In this document: positions 45,155 through 55,728 of the stretch, one piece after another | Numbering within the stretch: the first letter of the stretch is position 1 | Layout: every line of letters begins with the position of its first letter | Assembly (NCBI GenBank): GCA_009746045.1 | Contig: RPFO01000078.1 | Coordinates: 1,581,107-1,645,106, forward strand | Source: Mesostigma viride | Lineage: Eukaryota > Streptophyta > Mesostigmatophyceae > Mesostigmatales > Mesostigmataceae | DNA: 64,000 nucleotides | Direction of reading: 5' to 3' | Program-made: the position numbers and the translations under genes | The notes under the pieces: model-generated | The model's database searches: none | Told to the model about the DNA's origin: nothing | The model's input: the letters and a program-made list of their open reading frames with translations, nothing else

Positions 45155-46585
45155 CAGTCATTCCCGCGTTAAGTTTCGATCGCCCCCTAAAACTTTGCGC
45201 CGCAACTTAACGCGGGAACGCAACTTAACGGTAGAATTAGGCTAGCAGCCGACCACCTCCTCCTCTGACGGACTTCTATACGGCATTCGACAGCTCTCGT
45301 CAAGCCCGATCCAGCTGCAGCGTCAAAGCCGGCCAAAGTCCATTTTCCAGGTCAGATATTTTGGACAAAGGCGGGCAGCAAAACACGCCGTGGGCAGCCA
45401 CGCAGTGAGCCGTGCCTGTGTTTTATACCACAAAATAATGTGTGTTTTTACCCTCTGACTTCGGCTCTCTTTTTGGCGGGTTACTTAATTGCCGACCGGC
45501 TTCACACGTTTGACTGTGACAAAACATGGGAACAGTCGTGAGGGAAGCTTCATTTACTCAGTACGGTTCCTCAACTACAATACGGTTCCTAGGAAATGAG
45601 TGAGAATGTTACCCGAGCGGTAACGAGGATTCGCACCGTTGATTTAACACATGTTTCATTTTTTTGCGCCATTTGGCGAGCATCGACTGGACCTGAACCT
45701 AGCAGGGGGAATCATGCGGGGGAATCTTGCGGGGGAATCTTGCGGGGAAAAATTCCGAACGTGACTTTAGCGAAGTCCTACTACATTTTACTTTGGGTAC
45801 ACGGTACTACAGTTTCGGCACTGACAATTTTCTCTAGTTGCGTTGGTGTTTCGTACGTTCCGCTGAAATTTTCGTGTTCAGTGCCCAGATCACAATTTGA
45901 TCCGGGCGCAAAATGATTGGCTGTACGGTACGAACCAAAAACGAAATTTTAGTATCTAAGTTCCGCATCGCTTTCTGAATTTGCCCCGGAGGCCCGGGGG
46001 CACTTTCCCCGCTGAAAAAGGTGTCCGCGGAAGCGTATTGTTGTCAATGGCCTGCATGTACTAACACCGGCTATAATAACAGCATGGAGGCCACAGGCAC
46101 TCAGGCAGCGAGACTGCCTCAGTGTGGCCTCAACGACCTTGTCTTTGCCGCCCTTCTGTGGTGCATTTGGCATGATCGATGATGGTGGTAATTATTTCCT
46201 GCAAGATGTCTCAATTACAGACCCTGCATGGTCGTGGATTCTTATGTACTGACCGCAGCCCGCACTGAGGCTGCAAAACTGAACTGAATTTGTAAGGTTG
46301 CATTCGCGCTTTTCACCTAAACGGCCAGCAGGCGGGGAAATTTGCGCGCGAGTGGGGCTTGCGTATTTTGCCGCCTAAAATCACGTAGCGGGTCCGGACT
46401 TGGCAAAAAATGGCCTCCTGCGCGGCCAAAAATGGCCTGACACCTACAAATTGACTGAGTCATTACCGCGTTAAGTTGCGATGGCCCCCATGCTTAAGTT
46501 GCGGTCGCCCCCCAAACTTCGGCGCCGCAACTTAACGCGGGATCAACGCAACCTTAAGAAACGCAACTTAACGCGGGAATGACTG
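45155..46585. mobile_element. pogo/Tigger-like non-autonomous DNA transposon, 1,431 bp
   Basis: The termini are exact inverted repeats starting CAGTCATTCCCGCGTTAAGTT, flanked on both sides by TA (45153-45154 and 46586-46587), the Tc1/mariner target duplication. CAGT starts followed by a CG-TTAAGTTGCG-like core are typical of the pogo/Tigger branch. Extra copies of CGCAACTTAACGCGGG lie subterminally at both ends (45212 and 46525). No DDE transposase frame is present, so it must be mobilised in trans. Confidence 0.85.
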
Positions 46586-46687
46586 TATGTAAGAGCTGAT
46601 ATTTTAGTGCCCGCAGCCACCAGCCGCCAGGGGTAAAGTGGTGCGCACTCAGTGATTTCGAGTGACGTTGATTAACTGAAAACGGCC

Positions 46688-47117
46688 ATGGCGGAACGCT
46701 CGCCACGTTCTGCATTGTCACCCAGTGCGAAACGTGTTAAGCACGACAATTTGAATTTGTCCATTACGCTTAAATGCGTTCATTGGGCTAAAATTCAACG
46801 ATTGCATGAAGGTAGACACAGACAAGGTGTGTACTTGGGAGTTCACACCTCTAGCCGGATACCCCACATGCTTCTTGATTTTTTATGATAAGAAGAAAGT
46901 CGGGACGATTTCGCAGGCCCATGCGAACGTCCTGAAGTCACTCCAGGATGTTAAGGGGTTGACAGTGCTGCCTGCAGCAAGGGTTTCCAAAATAAAAAAA
47001 TATTATTCATTTCAGGAATTCTTTTCCAGCCTCGAATGCGAGGACATCGAGCCGGAGGTGCGCAATGCTGTTGTCAGCTTACTTTCACGCCATGACCTCA
47101 AGTACGAAAACGTTTAA
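46688..47117 (+). pseudogene. Unidentified ORF with one frame change
   Basis: An ATG at 46688 opens a serine/lysine-rich N-terminus (SAKRVKHDNLNLSITLKC). At about 46805 the frame shifts by one and continues as GYPTCFLIFYDKKKVGTIS to LLSRHDLKYENV and the stop at 47117. GT and AG are close together there, so a tiny intron cannot be excluded. Within the 4.9-kb inverted-repeat structure it might be a degraded element gene. No family recognised. Confidence 0.4.
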
Positions 47118-47129
47118 AGCCTGCGTGCT

Positions 47130-48104
47130 TAGGCGACGAGACCTGCCAGGTAATCCATTGTAATAAACGTGGTTATTTCAATAGACATGGCCGGTTCTTT
47201 GATCATGTGCGTGCAACGTTAACGTTATGCTTTAATAAATGACAACATACAACATGCCCAAACATGCATTGCATCTTGACATTCGGCCTTTATAATGCTT
47301 GACAAGGCATAATGCTTGACAAGGCATGCCTTTAGAACTGGACCTTGTTATAATGCCGTCCTAGACGTGTGACGGATGACGGAAGGTAGCTAGTATCATG
47401 TCGCTAGTAACTAGGATACATTTGGACAAATGGCTTTTGATCATATGGTGCCATGCTTCCACGTTCGTTGTCTCTTTTCATATGGTGTGCACCATTATGT
47501 TTAGTGAGATGCGCCATTATGTGCATGGATATATTCTGATTTGGCACGACGCAAAGGTGAAGATGGATATATCATCAATGTAAGGGTTACGTAATTAATT
47601 AATCCAAGGGTCATGCTCCTTGGCTCCCCAACGGGACCACATCTAACCCACTAAGTTATCCTAGTATATTATGTGCATTGTTATTAAATGAGACAACACC
47701 ACACTCTTGGACGCATAATCATTAAGTAGTCTAATGATTGTATGTGACAACATACTATTGTGAGCATCAATGGGCGTGCCATGCTTCCATGTTCGTAGTC
47801 TCTTTTCATCAATGGGACCATGAGTTTAATTATTATGAGCCGGGATGGATGACACCTACTTACATATAATTTGCACCCATAAGGTACAAAGGCAGGTGCC
47901 CGCCTCCCAAATGCCGGGGCACGTGAAAGAAATACGTGAAATAAGCTTTTACACTAGTTAATTAATAGACTAGTTGTTTCCCGTGGGGGAAAGCACAAGC
48001 ATTTTAATTAGCAAGTGCTAACCAATTCATTAATTGATCTCCCAACGGAGTCATGTTTTACTTTAATTTGATTAATTAATTAGTTCATTGTAATTAGCAC
48101 TAAC
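47130..48104. other. A/T-rich region with two retroelement 3'-end remnants
   Basis: GGCTCCCCAACGGGACC at about 47620 and ATCTCCCAACGGAGTCATG at about 48038, each next to TTAATTAAT-type tails, match the 3' hairpins of the LINEs elsewhere in the window. Between them are short repeats (CCATGCTTCCA-GTTCGT twice, about 47452 and 47782). No gene seen. Confidence 0.5.
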
Positions 48105-48164
48105 CATGCCATGCCATGCCATGCCATGCCATGCCATGCCATGCCATGCCATGCCATGCCATGC
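48105..48164. repeat. CATGC pentanucleotide array
   Basis: Twelve copies, leading into the GGCGA array with a transition of mixed GTGGC pentamers. Confidence 0.95.
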
Positions 48165-48186
48165 CACGCGCGGCGTGCCGGCGTGG

Positions 48187-48927
48187 CGTGGCGTGGCGTG
48201 GCCGCGTGGCAACGCGTGGCAAGGCGAGGCAAGGCGTGGCAAGGCGAGGCAAGGCGAGGCAAGGCGAGGCGAGGCGAGGCGAGGCGAGGCGAGGCGAGGC
48301 GAGGCGAGGCGAGGCAAGGCGAGGCGAGGCGAGGCGAGGCGAGGCGAGGCGAGGCGAGGCGAGGCGAGGCGAGGCGAGGCGAGGCGAGGCGTGGCGAGGC
48401 GAGGCGAGGCGAGGCGAGGCGAGGCGAGGCGAGGCGAGGCGAGGCGAGGCGAGGCGAGGCGAGGCGAGGCGAGGCGAGGCGAGGCGAGGCGAGGCGAGGC
48501 GAGGCGAGGCGAGGCGAGGCGAGGCGAGGCGAGGCGAGGCGAGGCGAGGCGAGGCGAGGCGAGGCGAGGCGAGGCGAGGCGAGGCGAGGCGAGGCGAGGC
48601 GAGGCGAGGCGAGGCGAGGCGAGGCGAGGCGAGGCGAGGCGAGGCGAGGCGAGGCGAGGCGAGGCGAGGCGAGGCGAGGCGAGGCGAGGCGAGGCGAGGC
48701 GAGGCGAGGCGAGGCGAGGCGAGGCGAGGCGAGGCGAGGCGAGGCGAGGCGAGGCGAGGCGAGGCGAGGCGAGGCGAGGCGAGGCGAGGCGAGGCGAGGC
48801 GAGGCGAGGCGAGGCGAGGCGAGGCGAGGCGGACGAGGCGAGGCGAGGCGAGGCGAGGCGAGGCGAGGCGAGGCGAGGCGAGGCGAGGCGAGGCAAGGCA
48901 AGGCAAGGCAAGGCAAGGCAAGGCAAG
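48187..48927. repeat. GGCGA pentanucleotide array, about 145 copies
   Basis: Almost uninterrupted GGCGA with scattered GGCAA variants at both ends and one 3-base slip near 48832. All six frames stay open over it (LASPR, EARRG peptides), so the long frames are artefacts. G/C-rich on one strand. Confidence 0.97.
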
Positions 48928-48930
48928 GGG

Positions 48931-49437
48931 CTAACGATTGCTTTGGAATTTACAATGGTCTTCAACACTGATGCCATCTGCTGAGTCGCCACCATCATTG
49001 TCCTTCTCCGCACCCTCAAGTGCAGGCTCGTTGCCACCAACCACACCCTCTCGCCCCAGAAGTTCCTTCAACTTTGCGTGAACAGCAGGCTCGTTGCCCA
49101 AGGCAGATTGAAAATTGTTCCAGGTCTTCGCCACCACCACGGCCTTCTCACGCTCGCCCAAAAGCTTGACGAGCTCCTCCATGGAGCAGGCAGCGAGCTG
49201 GGATTTGCTTAGTCGTCCAGTGTTCTTACCAACAAGAGACTCCCTTTCGCTCCATATAGCTTGCTCCCCCCTCATCAGCTTCTGGTAGTCATTCCACCCG
49301 AGCTGTGTCAGCTCCAGGTCGGGCGGCATCACAGTTGCAAGAAAGGAGTGATACATGGGCTTAGAGGCCCGAACTCCGAGGCCATCAGCACCCCGGTAAC
49401 ATTCCCCAATATAAGGCTTTTGAAAGTGCGATATGGC
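48931..49437 (-). CDS. Unidentified ORF/exon, minus strand
   Basis: Open from about 49437 (after an in-frame TAA) through FQKPYIGECYRGADGLGVR, MPPDLELTQLGWNDY, a helical section (LAACSMEELVKLLGERE) and an acidic end. Amino-acid use looks coding. The frame runs into the pentamer array's flank. No family recognised; it may be an exon of an element gene inside the 4.9-kb inverted-repeat structure. Confidence 0.4.
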   Translation of the reverse strand, partial: AISHFQKPYIGECYRGADGLGVRASKPMYHSFLATVMPPDLELTQLGWNDYQKLMRGEQAIWSERESLVGKNTGRLSKSQLAACSMEELVKLLGEREKAVVVAKTWNNFQSALGNEPAVHAKLKELLGREGVVGGNEPALEGAEKDNDGGDSADGISVEDHCKFQSNR

Positions 49438-50538
49438 ACTGGCCCTTTATCCAGCACCTTGCGGGGGAATATAATGTCCTCCATACCCGCTCACACTCCC
49501 CGCATCTTGCCTGGAACAGGCCTAGCGAACCGACACCCGAGCAAAGGTGGTGGCGGCATCCTTTCATCATTCATGCTCTTCCCGGCTCTTTTCCTGCCTT
49601 TTCCCGCTTTTTCCGAACCTCGAGCCGCCAGACTTGACACGAGTAAGCGGCGCTCAACTCCCCGTTAATTGCTCCGCCTGCCAAGCACCCCTGCTACCCT
49701 GGAGACCACCCTGAACGCTTAAAAATAGCCCAGTGTCTTAAATGAGACCCCCACCTCGGACACCCCCCCCCCTCAACCACGAAATCGTGCTCAGTCAGCG
49801 AAACTGACATTTTTGCCAAGTAGAGCAGACCTCAGGGAGTCAGAATCCGTGCTGAAAGTTGAAATTGACCCAACCATGCTCTTGCACTGATTTTAGTGTG
49901 GCTTAAACGAGGCTCTACTCTTACGTTTATTCCAAATATAGCCAGTAGTTAGTGATTCGCAGTAGACAATTATTGTACTGCATGTACACTGTAAGATACA
50001 GTGTGTAAGCTGTTCTGAGTGTTCCCCGCCACAAGTCGCGCCCTCAAGGGCCTCAACAGCGTGTACACTGAGCCTCCTGGAATACTGGTTGACACCAGGT
50101 TGTACCATCTGGATCCTGAAAGGCATGGCGCAGGGTACCGCCACGTTGACGCGAGGCGACGCGACGCTCGAGCTGTGGCTGCGTGGCTGTCATCAGGAGG
50201 GGTGGCATGCCCGGGCAAAATTTCCTGGGACCGCGGTACCAGAGAGGGGTGGCCCAGGGGCTGACGGTGGTGGATTTTCGCTGGGCCCATGGTTAACCGC
50301 GGGGTTTGAGGGTCAAAAACTTGCCGGTGGCGGTTCGTGGGCCCTGGGTGATCAGAACCGTGGTTTACTACACCCCAGTATAAATCTGCCACGTGGAATT
50401 TTTTTACCAGCGCTGTTGGTCACGCCGCGCCGGGTTGGCTCACTTGGCTGCCTGGTGTGCTGTCGGCGCCTCACGGGCTCAGACAAGTGGGGTACTGTAG
50501 CTCTATCTATAGCTCTATCTACTATCTACCTACATTAA

Positions 50539-52255
50539 CCCTTAAATCGTCACGGGTCCGTTATAATGGTCCCAGTCGAACTGGGACCATTTAAACGGAC
50601 CGAGTTTGTGGCAGAACTGGGCGCCGCGCCACTTTGAATTTAACGGTCAACTCGACGGATCCTGAAAGCTGGCCACGTGGCCTATCCGCAGCACTTCTCA
50701 GACCGTCCATCGGACACTTGGCCAGGGTGCTACGCGCTTGCAAGTCCAGGGGGGTACCATGGTCGAACGAAGACGACGTGCATAAAAATAATTTTGTCGT
50801 GCATGCAATATTCCGGCTATGGCGAAGCAAAAGATGATTGGGGCAGGAGCACGGATGATCAGATTGCGCTGAAATTTTGTGGAAATATTATTTATGTCAT
50901 AAACATGCTGCATACCTAGCTGCGGAACAGATAGAAATGCGAATGTAGGCTTCGGAGCAATTTTTCCTTGCGGCAGCTCGTTAGGGCGGCCAGGCGATGA
51001 GCATGCCAGGGCTACGTCATTAATCGCAGCGAAAGTCCATTTGTTTGCGCACTGATGCAATATATAAATTGTTTTTAGCATTTGTGGTTAGTGGCGTGTT
51101 GAAAAAAGCCGCGGTGGATACATCTACAATGTGGGGGTGCTGGCTCCCGCAAGCAAGGTAACGTCCGGTCTCCAGCTGGTACGTATTTGAGCGCTGGCGT
51201 CTTGTAAGAACCCAGTATATATAGTTTAACGTTTGGCACTTGTTCGTAGGCTTGTACTAGAAGGTTTGTAATCGTTTTTTTGTGGTTTGCTGCTTCTTTG
51301 CACAGGCTTGTCAATTGGTTGGTGTACGCCAATGTCGGGCAGATTTTAGCCCATATTCACTTCCGTTCAGCCAATATTAGCCTCATGGTGGTGAGAACAC
51401 GGTCGGGGTCGTTCATGGATAAGATATATGTAATACCAAGGTGATTATCCCTCGCTCATGCAGGTCGAAAGTAGTGTTTCCATGGCAAGCTTTCTGCACC
51501 ACTTCATGTCTTGCTAGCTTCTTGTTGTGTGCTCCTTGCAAGCTAGAAACATGACCCTGCTGGCATGGCAGCATGTCCAGCTTAAACCATTTGTTTTTCT
51601 CATCATTGACAACACTTTAGGGGTGCTTTTTTATACCTTTGCTGCACTAGTAATCTCCACCTTGCTATGCCTCCTCCTTGCGACCGTCCGTGTGCGTATG
51701 GTTGATTGCACAAGCTTTATACCCAATGCATAGAATGGCAGTAGCTCTGTATGCTGGGGCTGTGCATTTGGATGCATTTGTGGTTGTTTATGATGATGTT
51801 GGCCAGGTTGCCACAAAGAAACTATACGGTAGTGCTAGCGAAACACACCCTAAAAACTGGGGCCGTTATAACGGACTGAGTTATTTTGGGCATTTTGCTA
51901 GCTGTGGTAGGCAGCTCTCTGCCATTTCATGATGTGAGTGCATCTATGCCATGCCTGTGAGTATAGCAAACTACCTTTGAAGGGCCAAGCCCAACTGATT
52001 TGTATAAATGGTTTATATTGCATGGTATAGGTCTCATACCCTTTTTTTTTGGTACCCCCTTGGGGGGCATGCTATTTATAGCACCCTTGGAGCATGGAAA
52101 TGTGACCAACAACATGACCCCATCAAAACTTGATATAAAAGCATGCTTGGATACAAGGGTGGGCCAGAAAATGTTATTGGGCTTGATACTAGCGTGTTTG
52201 CAAAGATAGGTCAACTCAGTCCGTTCTCGTGGTCCCAGTCAAGACGGTTTAAGGG
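50539..52255. mobile_element. piggyBac-like non-autonomous element, 1,717 bp
   Basis: TTAA lies at both edges (50535-50538 and 52256-52259). The ends are inverted repeats: CCCTTAAATCGTC on the left and, reversed, CCCTTAAACCGTC on the right, followed by related TGGTCCCAGT-type and CGGACTGAG-type segments. CCC ends and TTAA duplication are the piggyBac signature. A perfect short palindrome (TGGTCCCAGT-cga-ACTGGGACCA) lies at 50570. No DDD transposase frame was found inside. Confidence 0.8.
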
Positions 52256-52451
52256 TTAAATTAAGACTCGCTGCTGCAGTTAGGGAGAGTTAGGGCTGAT
52301 TGTTGCGGGAGAAATGCTGCTGATAAAGCTGCTGATATACACTCAAAAAAAAAACATATCTCAACTCATACGGGATAGAGGCAGGAGGATGCTAAAAGGC
52401 TTCCTAACGGAGGTCGAAAGTCTTGTCTAACCCGCGGCTAAATATATTGGC

Positions 52452-52913
52452 TTGCGAAAAGGAGGCTATGAGTATTGCCGGCAGCCAACATCGAGCAGCA
52501 AGAGAAGCTGCAAAGATATAGCACCATTCTCAAATTACAGCATGGCCCGCAATAACCCTCCAACCGTGTGTGAAGCTGATGTCACCCTGAAAGGCTTGCA
52601 CTATTACGGAAATCAGGTGGTTCGAAATGATGATGTCGTGGTTTGGTCACGAGAGCCGACCAACGGATATGATCGCAATGCGATCAATATATATTCGCCG
52701 CCAGGTACCCAAGTCGGGCTGATTGCCAAAGGGGAGGCATCTGTTTTGGCACCGTTGTTGGATGCCGGCCTCATCAACATGACACTCGTCGGGACAGATT
52801 ACTTCGTTCCCCATCGTGAGCAAACCTTGCGAGCAACCTTCACCATCGTCAATGGACAGGTCGAGGAGATAGCTAGGCAACTTTCTCGTTTTGCCAATTT
52901 CCGCCACCTTTAG
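52452..52913 (+). CDS. Stand-alone HIRAN-domain protein
   Basis: 153 codons from the first ATG; the ATG at 52542 (better context, A-GC-ATGG) would give 123. Nearly the whole protein is a HIRAN domain: LKGLHYYG near its start, then VVVWSREPTNGYDRNAINI, QVGLIAKGEASVLAPLLD, and a final beta strand ATFTIVNG. In HLTF/Rad5 the HIRAN domain binds 3' DNA ends at stalled forks, next to a SNF2 helicase. No helicase or RING follows here before the stop at 52911. It may be a true small protein, an exon, or a fragment. Confidence 0.7.
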   Translation: MRKGGYEYCRQPTSSSKRSCKDIAPFSNYSMARNNPPTVCEADVTLKGLHYYGNQVVRNDDVVVWSREPTNGYDRNAINIYSPPGTQVGLIAKGEASVLAPLLDAGLINMTLVGTDYFVPHREQTLRATFTIVNGQVEEIARQLSRFANFRHL

Positions 52914-53215
52914 ATCATGTCCAGGACCTTTCCCTGCAATGGTGTACCGGCAAACATAGTCATATGGTCATAGCATCAGTACTGTCGTCAAGCACCCGCT
53001 GGAGTATGACCGTCAAGCATCAGGTGGTCGTGAGACCGGCGGCTATCCCGACCGCAATTTCATTTTCGGGAGAGTAATGAGTAATAACGACTCGTGGGAC
53101 ATCATAATTTACTAAATAATCATATGCCCTTCAGGTTCGGTTGTGTTTGGCGTCCTGTGCATCCGTAGATACATCAATTTCGTGTATAGGCATAATTTAT
53201 TCCCCGCTTGCCCTT

Positions 53216-53449
<234 letters not shown>

Positions 53450-54140
53450 CCTATCCAACGTCGTGGAAGGACTAGGGTAGTGGTATGTTTACGGTGTAAA
53501 TATAATTATTAACGTAGGATCGCCATGCGTCCAGCTAGGCATAGTTCTCTCACTTAAACAGTGAGACATGCCAATTATATACAAAAAACTGGTACACGTA
53601 GTATGAAGTGAGACAACTATGCTTGGACGCGTGGTATACTTCTACTTTTTTAACTGAGTAAGGCAAACGAGGCCGCATGTGTACTTTTCTAATTGATCAA
53701 TTGAATAATAGTTAATTAAACACGTGCTCGATCCCGTGGGCGGGGGCGGGATCTTATTATTATTCTATGTTGTAGCACTTGATAACTGATAGGAAAAGAC
53801 CATTTGTACACATCAAAGAGATGTTAACCATCGCGAGCCGTCCAAAAATGTGTTACGTGAGACAACTATTCCATGGCTAAGTTCATGACGGTTAATTAAA
53901 TTTAGTGAGACATTTTTAAGAGACTCACTACCATAATAGTGAGTGACTGAGACTGACTTACTATCAATAAGACAACTAATATGACTACTTGCTCGTGAGC
54001 AAGACCCCACATGCATTCCATAATTTCATATCAAGTGGGACAACTAAACAATTACAAATAAACAACGTAGGCAAAATGTTTCCACACATGCCGGGAAAGC
54101 TACAATTACAGGTTTTATTACATGATATGCCACCGGTCCA
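53450..54140. other. Non-genic region
   Basis: A/T-rich. GTGAGAC-AACTA-type short repeats recur (about 53603, 53858, 53968 and 54037). Nothing else recognised. Confidence 0.35.
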
Positions 54141-54431
54141 GTGGCTTGCACATTTACAATGAGACAACAATTATTATTCCTATGCCGCATGGTCAGCCCC
54201 GTTTTTTTTCTATCATGTCCACATGCCAGGCAAGTTGCACTGTTTTGCCCTCATTGTGATCTAGAACTAGAAATGGATACTCTTCAGCATTTTTATTCGC
54301 GTCATAGTCGAAAATTGTCGACGGCCAGCGACCGCCGACATTATCACCTTGTTCTACGTTACGAGACATCCCCGCCTGTGATCAGCGGGTCGTCCATCGC
54401 CGCCGTTGTACACGCCGAGGTTGCCGCATAA
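54141..54431 (+). CDS. Unidentified ORF with a C2H2-like motif
   Basis: 96 codons with CPHCDLELEMDTLQHFYSRH, that is C-x2-C then H-x4-H. A zinc finger is possible but the spacing is not standard. Stop at 54431. May be an exon. Confidence 0.3.
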   Translation: MACTFTMRQQLLFLCRMVSPVFFLSCPHARQVALFCPHCDLELEMDTLQHFYSRHSRKLSTASDRRHYHLVLRYETSPPVISGSSIAAVVHAEVAA

Positions 54432-54595
54432 ACATTTGCGTTTGCGAAGTCGTTAGCGTTTACATTGGCATTTTGCGTCTAGGTTGGTCTCCGGTGAAAT
54501 GGGTGTTAGTTTATTTCCATATAACAGTTAAGGTGACCCAGGTATGCCAAAAATAGCCTGAAATGCCTAGTTTTGCCTAAATTGGGGTGCCCGCA

Positions 54596-54946
54596 TTAAT
54601 AAGGCGCGCCCTGCGACCAAGGTAGCCATTGTACTGTAGTTATATCGTCATCCGGCATACGTGTAAAGACCTGGTTCATGCCCATGAGTGCATGGAAGAC
54701 TTCCAGGGGGCTGGGGGTGTCATTGTTAGGGCCCGGGTCCCATACTTTGTGTTGTTCCGTCGCCAGGAGCCAGTAACGACGCATAGCCAGGTTCCAAGAG
54801 GAGATAAACCGGCGGACCACGGCACCTCTCGTGTACGCGGCACGTAACGTGAATACGGTCTCGTTGCGAACTTGCCATATGGTGTGAAGCATCGTCGTGC
54901 GTAGCCATGGCCGGGCCCACTTCGAATGTTCCGCGGTCCAAGCCAA
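54596..54946 (-). pseudogene. Possible LINE C-terminal fragment
   Basis: Open frame without an ATG at its head. HTIWQVRNETVF with flanking basic helices resembles the region after the RT domain of plant-type LINEs (W-x-RN-x-VF of the zinc-binding RT-associated module). Only that segment is present, so the call is weak. Confidence 0.3.
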
Positions 54947-55198
54947 GTGTGTGACACTTTTCCTTCAATTTTGAGGCAAAAATCTTGAATTTTGGCTTGC
55001 GAACGTATAAATTTCACGTAAATATTACAATTTGTGGGTATTTATCTCATTGTAAGTCTCGTGTGACATAAAAACTTTACATTAGCGTGAAATTGCATTG
55101 TTTCATTGAAGAATATCATGGATACATTCGTCGCACTTGAGACGGAGTCGACTGAATTTACTAAAGACTCGTCCAACATAAAATAAAGTCTTCGAACG

Positions 55199-55728
55199 TC
55201 ACTTCTTATTCTTGCTCCTTGCTTCTGCTTCCAATTTCTGCTCTTCTGTTTTGGACTTCTTCCTCTTTGGATCGATGGACATCGCAGGTGCCCACTTTGC
55301 CACATCATTCCAACTCTTTCCGTCCATCAGAGTCACCACCTTCTTCACATAGTCCAAAGGCATCCAGAACTTGCCCCGATGCAACTTTCCGCCCTCTGTC
55401 TCTTCTGGAAAAAACTTCATGCAAACGTCCCTCCATTTCCGATCGTATCCACCTACCTGCCCGTACAACTTCACCTCCTGTAACTTGGTATACTTTTGCT
55501 TTTCCCTACTCGCATTGGCCCTTCTCATGGTGTTCTCGGCCCACCCATCAATCCAGAAGCACTCCGGTGCTCCGTGTTTCTGTTCCCCGTCCATAAGTCT
55601 CATCCACAGCGTAGGCTTCTCATAAGGCTCTTGGCTCTGCGCATTCGCTTCCACCCCTTCAGACTGAGCAGCAAGTTTAGCTGCAGGACCGAAGCCCACC
55701 GCAGCGTTCGCCCGCACCACATCATTAC
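55199..55728 (-). CDS. Large gene, last exon
   Basis: Starts GNDVVRANAAVGFGPAAKLA. Its core has MRLMDGEQKHGAPECFWIDG, YGQVGGYDRKWRDVCMKFFP and RGKFWMPLDYVKKVVTLMDG, then a basic tail and TGA at 55199. Not recognised. Confidence 0.6.

Larger units (their letters stand above)
44985..49927. mobile_element. Candidate large inverted-repeat element, about 4.9 kb
   Basis: GTAAGAG-AGCCTCGTTTAAGCCACAC at about 44988-45017 is matched by its reverse complement at about 49895-49926. Outside these ends a 17-base direct repeat (ATTCGCAGTAGACAATT) lies at about 44958 and 49957. A palindromic pair with an outer direct repeat suggests a DNA transposon, now carrying other insertions (45155-46585, 48105-48927). 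No transposase was recognised. Confidence 0.45.

Noticed and set aside
48072-49046. Six overlapping frames of 270-320 codons (LASPR or EARRG repeats)
   Set aside because: The GGCGA pentamer has no stop in any frame, so these are artefacts.
50698-51081. piggyBac transposase in the 50539-52255 element
   Set aside because: The frames are short, and no DDD residues or Cys-rich C-terminus could be placed.
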